From positions 2,218,501 to 2,282,500 of the forward strand of contig JASJOG010000029.1 of NCBI GenBank assembly GCA_030142905.1: a stretch of DNA of 64,000 nt, read 5' to 3'. Position numbers and translations under genes: made by a program. Within the stretch, counting starts at the first letter, position 1. Every line of letters begins with the position of its first letter. Below, one piece after another: positions 57,213 through 64,000 of the stretch. The DNA comes from Heliopora coerulea. Lineage: Eukaryota > Cnidaria > Anthozoa > Scleralcyonacea > Helioporidae. A model generated the notes under the pieces. The model was not told the origin of the DNA. It ran no database searches and saw nothing but the letters and a program-made list of their open reading frames with translations.

Positions 57213-60200
57213 ATCAATCGATCAATCTATCCATCTATATCTATCCATCTATATCTATCCATCTATATCTATCCATCTATATCTTTCCATCTATATCTAT
57301 CCATCTATATCTATCCATCTATAGCTATCCATCTATAGCTATCCATCTACATCTATCCATCTACATCTATCCATCTACATCTATCCATCTACATCTATCC
57401 ATCTACATCTATCCATCTACATCTATCCATCTACATCTATCCATCTACATCTATCCATCTACATCTATCCATCTACATCTATCCATCTACATCTATCCAT
57501 CTACATCTATCCATCTACATCTATCCATCTACATCTATCCATCTACATCTATCCATCTACATCTATCCATCTACATCTATCCATCTACATCTATCCATCT
57601 ACATCTATCCATCTACATCTATCCATCTACATCTATCCATCTACATCTATCCATCTACATCTATCCATCTACATCTATCCATCTACATCTATCCATCTAC
57701 ATCTATCCATCTACATCTATCCATCTATATCTATCCATCTACATCTATCCATCTACATCTATCCATCTATATCTATCCATCTACATCTATCCATCTATAT
57801 CTATCCATCTATATCTATCCATCTATATCTATCCATCTACATCTATCCATCTACATCTATCCATCTATATCTATCCATCTATATCTATCCATCTACATCT
57901 ATCCATCTACATCTATCCATCTACATCTATCCATCTATATCTATCCATCTATATCTATCCATCTACATCTATCCATCTATATCTATCCATCTATATCTAT
58001 CCATCTACATCTATCCATCTATATCTATCCATCTATATCTATCCATCTACATCTATCCATCTATATCTATCCATCTATATCTATCCATCTATATCTATCC
58101 ATCTATATCTATCCATCTATAGCTATCCATCTATATCTATCCATCTATATCTATCCATCTATAACTATCCATCTATATCTATCCATCTATATCTATCCAT
58201 CTATATCTATCCATCTATATCTATCCATCTATATCTATCCATCTATATCTATCCATCTATATCTATCCATCTATATCTATCCATCTATATCTATCCATCT
58301 ATATCTATCCATCTATATCTATCCATCTATATCTATCCATCTAGATCTATATATCTATATCTATCCATCTATATCTATCCATCTATATCTATCCATCTAT
58401 ATCTATCCATCTATATCTATCCATCTATATCTATCCATCTATATCTATCCATCTATATCTATCCATCTATATCTATCTATCTATCTATCTATATCTATCT
58501 ATTTCTATCTACCTATATCTATCTATCTAAATCTATCTACCTATATCTATCTATCTATATCTATCTATCTATATCTATCCATCTATATCTATCCATCTAT
58601 AGCTATCCATCTATATCTATCCATCTATATCTATCCATCTATATCTATCCATCTATATCTATCCATCTACATCTATCCATCTATATCTATCCATCTATAT
58701 CTATCCATCTACATCTATCCATCTACATCTATCCATCTACATCTATCCATCTACATCTATCCATCTATATCTATCCATCTATATCTATCCATCTACATCT
58801 ATCCATCTATATCTATCCATCTATATCTATCCATCTATATCTATCCATCTATATCTATCCATCTATATCTATCTACCTATATCTATCCATCTATATCTAT
58901 CCATCTATATCTATCCATCTATATCTATCCATCTATAGCTATCCATCTATATCTATCCATCTATATCTATCCATCTATATCTATCCATCTATATCTATCC
59001 ATCTATATCTATCCATCTATATCTATCCATCTATATCTATCCATCTATATCTATCCATCTACATCTATCCATCTATATCTATCCATCTATATCTATCCAT
59101 CTATATCTATCCATCTATATCTATCCATCTATATCTATCCATCTACATCTATCCATCTATATCTATCCATCTATATCTATCCATCTATATCTATCCATCT
59201 ACATCTATCCATCTACATCTATCCATCTACATCTATCCATCTACATCTATCCATCTACATCTATCCATCTACATCTATCCATCTACATCTATCCATCTAC
59301 ATCTATCCATCTACATCTATCCATCTACATCTATCCATCTACATCTATCCATCTACATCTATCCATCTACATCTATCCATCTACATCTATCCATCTACAT
59401 CTATCCATCTACATCTATCCATCTACATCTATCCATCTACATCTATCCATCTACATCTATCCATCTACATCTATCCATCTACATCTATCCATCTACATCT
59501 ATCCATCTACATCTATCCATCTACATCTATCCATCTACATCTATCCATCTACATCTATCCATCTACATCTATCCATCTACATCTATCCATCTACATCTAT
59601 CCATCTACATCTATCCATCTACATCTATCCATCTACATCTATCCATCTACATCTATCCATCTACATCTATCCATCTACATCTATCCATCTATAGCTATCC
59701 ATCTATATCTATCCATCTATATCTATCCATCTATATCTATCCATCTATATCTATCCATCTATATCTATCCATCTATATCTATCCATCTATATCTATCCAT
59801 CTATATCTATCCATCTATAGCTATCCCTCTATATCTATCCGTCTATATCTATCCCTCTATATCTATCCATCTATATCTATCCATCTATATCTATCCATCT
59901 ATATCTATCCATCTATATCTATCCATCTATATCTATCCATCTATATCTATCCATCTATATCTATCCATCTATATCTATCCATCTATATCTATCCATCTAT
60001 ATCTATCCATCTATATCTATCCATCTATATCTATCCATCTATATCTATCCATCTATATCTATCCATCTATATCTATCCATCTATATCTATCCATCTATAT
60101 CTATCCATCTATATCTATCCATCTATATCTATCCATCTATATCTATCCATCTATATCTATCCATCTATATCTATCCATCTATATCTATCCATCTATATCT

Positions 60201-60305
60201 ATCCATCTATATCTATCCATCTATATCTATCCATCTATATCTATCCATCTATATCTATCTATCTATATCTATCTATACCTATCTATCTATACCTATCTAT
60301 CTATA
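57213..60305. repeat. 14-bp satellite array, about 3.1 kb
   Basis: About 217 tandem copies of CCATCTATATCTAT and the one-base variant CCATCTACATCTAT, with rare CCATCTATAGCTAT. The C variant forms nearly pure blocks at about 57353-57725 and 59190-59690. The T variant dominates about 58060-58480 and 59700-60250, with mixed zones between. The right edge reverts to CTATCTATATCTAT units like the left outer array. Confidence 0.9.
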
Positions 60306-60356
60306 TGCTACAAACGAAGTTTTGCAGGGTCTGACCCAATTCTTGCTATTATTAAA

Positions 60357-61040
60357 ATGATGAACGAAGACAAACAGACTGTTTCCACTAAAACAGAATC
60401 TTGTCGTGACGGTAAGAATGGTCCGTGGATTCAGGTTGACAAAACGAAGAAAAAGCGAACCAAACACAAAATATCAACGACAGCCAACGGCAACGAAGCC
60501 GATAAACAACATAATGGCGATGGGACAAACCTTCCACAGCGAGAAAAACCCTCCTGTAAACAAAGTTCGAGTACCCAAGCTCAGAAACAAAGTCCAAAAG
60601 TCACAATCATTGGTGATTCTATGACCAAGCACATTAATGGCCAAAAATTATCCAAGACGTGCAACGTATCATCAAAATCATTCTCTGGAGCGACACTAGA
60701 TGACATGCAGGACTATACTAAGCCAACGCTAAATAAAAAACCTGACAAAATCATCAGCCATGCGGGGACAAACAACGTCAAAAGTTACTCTCCAAAAGCC
60801 ATTGTAAAGAAACTGGGAAACCTTGTGAAACGAGTAAAGAAAGAACTTCCGAACGCCGATATTGCTCTTTCGTCCGTAATTTACAGAGAAGACGACAGAT
60901 CTCTGAACTCCAAAATCAAACAGGTAAATTGTCTGTTAGAAACATTTTGTGAACAAAGTCTAAACGCAGGGGGACTTCACTTGAATCGCACGGGTACCCT
61001 TACTCTAGCCAGCAATTTCAGAAACTATTTAAAATACTGA
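60357..61040 (+). CDS. LINE ORF1: SGNH/GDSL esterase-like protein
   Basis: An intact 227-residue frame. A basic, Lys/Gln/Ser-rich N-terminal half (1-80) is followed by an SGNH hydrolase domain: KVTIIGDSMTKH with the nucleophile-position Ser88, HAGTNN (135-140) and GGLHLNRTG with His208. The Asp usually two or three residues before that His reads Gly, so catalysis is doubtful. ORF1 esterase domains are known from CR1-group LINEs, where the role is thought to involve RNA or membrane association. It ends at TGA 61038-61040, just upstream of the ORF2 region. Confidence 0.8.
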   Translation: MMNEDKQTVSTKTESCRDGKNGPWIQVDKTKKKRTKHKISTTANGNEADKQHNGDGTNLPQREKPSCKQSSSTQAQKQSPKVTIIGDSMTKHINGQKLSKTCNVSSKSFSGATLDDMQDYTKPTLNKKPDKIISHAGTNNVKSYSPKAIVKKLGNLVKRVKKELPNADIALSSVIYREDDRSLNSKIKQVNCLLETFCEQSLNAGGLHLNRTGTLTLASNFRNYLKY

Positions 61041-61064
61041 TATGATGTTGTCAATGCAGATCTT

Positions 61065-63963
61065 GTGAGTAACGAAATTTCATCATGTTTTGAATCCCAC
61101 ACTGAAATTGCCCTTTCCAAGACCTGTGGATTCAAAATTGGCTCGATAAATATTAATAGCCTTTTAAAACATATAGATGACTTACAAGTACTGGTTAATG
61201 ATGGTATTTTTGATGTTCTAGCTATAAATGAGACCAAATTAGATCAGTATGATGATGATCAACCGATAAACATTCAGGGTTATACCTGTATCCGTAAGGA
61301 TCGTAACAAACACGGAGGTGGTGTGTGTGTTTATGTTAGAAACTCGATCAATTTCGAAAGAAAACTTGATCTTGAATGTGATGAACTAGAACTAATAACC
61401 ATTGAAATATAAAAGCCAATTCCAATCCATTTCTTATTACGATATGGTACAGACCACCTAAATCTCCTATTGAACTATTCAATAAGTTTGAAGAAGTTGT
61501 CAATAAGGCTGACAGGATATACAAACAATATCACATTTTAGGAGATTTGAATTGTGACCTAATTTCATCCAAACCTGGTATACACACAACACTAACTAAT
61601 ATATTGAGTAATTATCAATTGCCTCAGTTAATTGAACAGCCAACTAGGGTAACTGAAAAAACAAAAACTCTAATCGATCTTTTAATAACAAATAGTAATG
61701 AAACCTTAACCCACTCTGCGGTTATTGACATATCATTCAGTGACTATAATCTAATCTATGTAGTCCGTAAAATTGGTATTCCAAGAGGTTCTCCTCGATT
61801 CGTCGAGGCAAGGAGTTTCAAAAAATTTAATGAGGAAAAGTTTATTAATGATATTAAAAATACCAATTGGAAATGCTCCAACAATTTTCATGATATCAAC
61901 ATTATGTGGGAAGAATGGAAAGTAAAAATGACAAGCATTCTTGATAAACATGCACCATGTCGAACCAAACGAATCCGAAACAAACCATCTCCATGGATTA
62001 ACCCTGCAGTCAAATGTGAAATGTACTCTAGGGGTTTATTAAAGAAAAAAGCTATGAAGTCGAACTCACCAGGTGATTGGTTGCATTTCAAGGAAAAGAG
62101 AAATGCAGTCAATCAGCAGGTGAGAAGAACTAAAAAGTTATACTACCAAGATGAAATTAAAAACAGTGCTGGAAATCCAAAAGAAACCTGGAAGGTACTA
62201 AACAATCTTATGGGTAAGAAGACTAATAGTAAAGAACTTAATAAAATAAACATCAATGAATGTGATTCTGTTACCAAAGCCAAAGACATTGCAGATGCCT
62301 TGAACACTCATTTTACTGATGTCGGTCCGAAGCTTGCATCACAAATACCATCAACACCCAATATGAAACCATTCAACGATTACCTGAGGAAAGCTGACTC
62401 GAAGTTTAGCTTTGATAAGATTACTCCTTGCTTAGTTCTTGAATTACTCAAGACTAGTAATGTACACAAAGCAGTTGGTGTTGATAAAATTTCAAACAAA
62501 ATGTTAAAAATATCAGCTTCCTATATATATGTTTCATTAACAGATCTATTTAATTTGTCCCTAGAAACCAACACTGTTCCAAATGATTGGAAAATGGCAA
62601 AAGTGACTCCTATTTTTAAGACAGGAGACAAAAGCAAATCAAATAATTATAGGCCAATTTCAATTATATCAGCAGTTGCCCGAATTTTCGAAACACTTGT
62701 GTACTACCAATTAGAGAAATATGTCACTAAACATAATTTATTAAATCCATGACAATCCGGTTTTCGGTCTTTGTATCCCACTGCAACAGCAATGTTGGAT
62801 CTCACTAATGAGTGGTGCTTTAACATTGACAGAAATCTTGTAAATGGAGTATTATTTTTAGATCTTAAAAAGGCATTTGATACTGTGGACCATAGTATTC
62901 TACTGAACCAGTTGCAATATTTTGGTCTAGATCAGCCAGCCATTGCTTGGTTTGAATCCTACATTAGTTGCCGTACACAGGTGTGCACGGTCAATGGTAT
63001 TTATCTGATGCTCGCCAACTGACTTGTGGAGTTCCGCAAGGAACAATATTAGGACCTTTATTATTTCTTATGTATATCAACGACTTACCAAATTGCGTAG
63101 ATTATAGTTCAACTCGAATGTATGCAGATGATACCAACCTGACAGCAACTGGGTGCAACATCCCAGAGATCAAATCTATGCTAAAAAAATGATATTCAAT
63201 GTATAGTAAAATGGCTCTGTGCTAACAAGCTGACACTGAATGTCATTAAATCTGAACTTATGGTAATTGGCTCCAGGCAAAGATTAGCATCCCTCTCTGA
63301 AAACCTAGAATTAACTGTTAATGGGATCTCACTAAAACAAGCTGACGAGGTTACGTGCCTGGGTCTAAAAATTGATGAAAATTTAACTTGGAAGGGTCAT
63401 ATTGAAAGTATTAAAAAGAAAGTTACAACAAGTTTACGCATTATGAAAAAGATCAAACCATATCTTAACCAAGAGCTTCTAATGAACATCTACAATTCAA
63501 TAGTAAAACGCATTTTGATTACTGCAGTGTTGTTTGGGATAGTATTGGTATGAGCTTAGCAGATCAACTACAAAAGTTGCAAAACCGTGCTGCTCGTATT
63601 ATTACTGGTGCCCCATACACAATTCACACTTGTGAAATTTTTTCAAAACTGGGCTGGATAACATTAGGTCAAGAAGAGAAATGCCAAAAGGCCACAATGA
63701 CTCACAAAATTATGAATAACTGTGAACCAAGCCATTTATCTGAAATGCTTCAAAACCAATTTGGCCCAACTAACTATAACTTAAGATCATCTGAAAAAAG
63801 CATTCGGATACCAAAGTGCGAACTGAATGCCACAAACGAAGTTTTGCAGTTTCTGGCCCAATTCTTTGGAACTCATTACCAAACTCTCCAAAGGAGGAGA
63901 AAAGTTTGCAAAAATTTTAAAAAAAAAATCAAAACCAATAATTTCTGCATTGACAACATGTAA
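61065..63963 (+). pseudogene. LINE ORF2: endonuclease and reverse transcriptase, broken
   Basis: Endonuclease motifs: IGSININSL, INETKLD (catalytic Glu), GGGVCVYVRN, LGDLNCD (Asp-Asn) and SFSDYNLI, where the terminal catalytic His is Tyr (61745-61747). RT motifs: KAVGVDKIS, NYRPISIISAVARIFE, motif A FLDLKKAFDTVDHS, motif [12 protein letters not shown], motif C MYADDTNL, then thumb NRAARIITGAPY. Lesions include a frameshift at about 61410, TGA at 62750-62752, a frame change near 62990, and one near 63185. It ends at TAA 63961-63963. Confidence 0.85.
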
Positions 63964-64000
63964 AGCTCTCCAATGTAATATAATGTTCATTCTGTAAATA

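Larger units (their letters stand above)
60306..64000 (+). mobile_element. CR1/L2-type LINE, runs to the window edge
   Basis: ORF1 with an SGNH esterase, then endonuclease and RT. Its 5' edge (acaaacgaagttttgcag, about 60311-60328) repeats exactly a stretch of its own C-terminal coding region (63831-63848). Several frameshifts and stops. Confidence 0.85.

Noticed and set aside
57213..60305. CRISPR array
   Set aside because: Contiguous 14-bp tandem units with no spacers, in a eukaryotic genome.

Overview
The window is eukaryotic and most likely comes from an anthozoan cnidarian, probably an octocoral. The reasons are a class I terpene-synthase-like gene of the type known from soft corals, an animal microsomal cytochrome P450, tRNA-derived SINEs, and a dense mixture of animal retroelements (CR1/L2-like LINEs, a Ty3/Gypsy element with very short LTRs, Penelope-like elements with GIY-YIG nucleases) and DNA transposons. 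Nothing looks bacterial. Host genes are sparse; at least half of the window is recognisable mobile or repetitive DNA in various stages of decay.

Layout. 1-9.9 kb: a terpene-cyclase-like gene (2383-3615) with a single in-frame stop, then a SINE, simple repeats and a GATC-rich foldback block. 9.9-15.4 kb: a SAM/EGF-like gene split in its coding sequence by a 4.3 kb hAT transposon with an exact 8-bp target duplication; the hAT itself carries an antisense LINE. 15.4-25.6 kb: a 172-bp tandem repeat, long inverted repeats, an inverted tRNA-SINE dimer bounded by an exact 13-bp repeat, a mitochondrial ribosomal protein L28-like exon, and dispersed repeats. 25.7-29.2 kb: a near full-length but broken LINE. 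29.4-31.9 kb: a tyrosine-recombinase (DUF3504/Crypton-like) element inserted into a SINE. 33.1-37.4 kb: a Ty3/Gypsy element with 107-bp LTRs. 37.9-39.3 kb: an intact, single-exon cytochrome P450 on the minus strand, the only clearly intact host gene. 40.2-42.5 kb: foldback MITEs. 44.6-48.2 kb: a Penelope-like element split by a second, recently inserted one; both carry hammerhead-like motifs at their 3' ends. 49.1-53.6 kb: a second copy of the tyrosine-recombinase element, itself interrupted by a 2.2 kb TIR transposon. 56.0-60.3 kb: a 14-bp satellite array with a LINE fragment inside. 60.3-64 kb: a CR1-type LINE with an SGNH-esterase ORF1, running to the window edge.

How the genes may relate. 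The terpene synthase and the P450 lie about 34 kb apart. Octocorals are known to keep terpene cyclases near tailoring enzymes such as P450s, so the pair is a candidate terpenoid locus that transposons have invaded. Whether the cyclase works depends on whether its single TGA codon is real. The remaining elements give an unusually readable insertion history, with five nested events: LINE in hAT in gene, recombinase element in SINE, TIR element in recombinase element, Penelope in Penelope, and LINE fragment in satellite.
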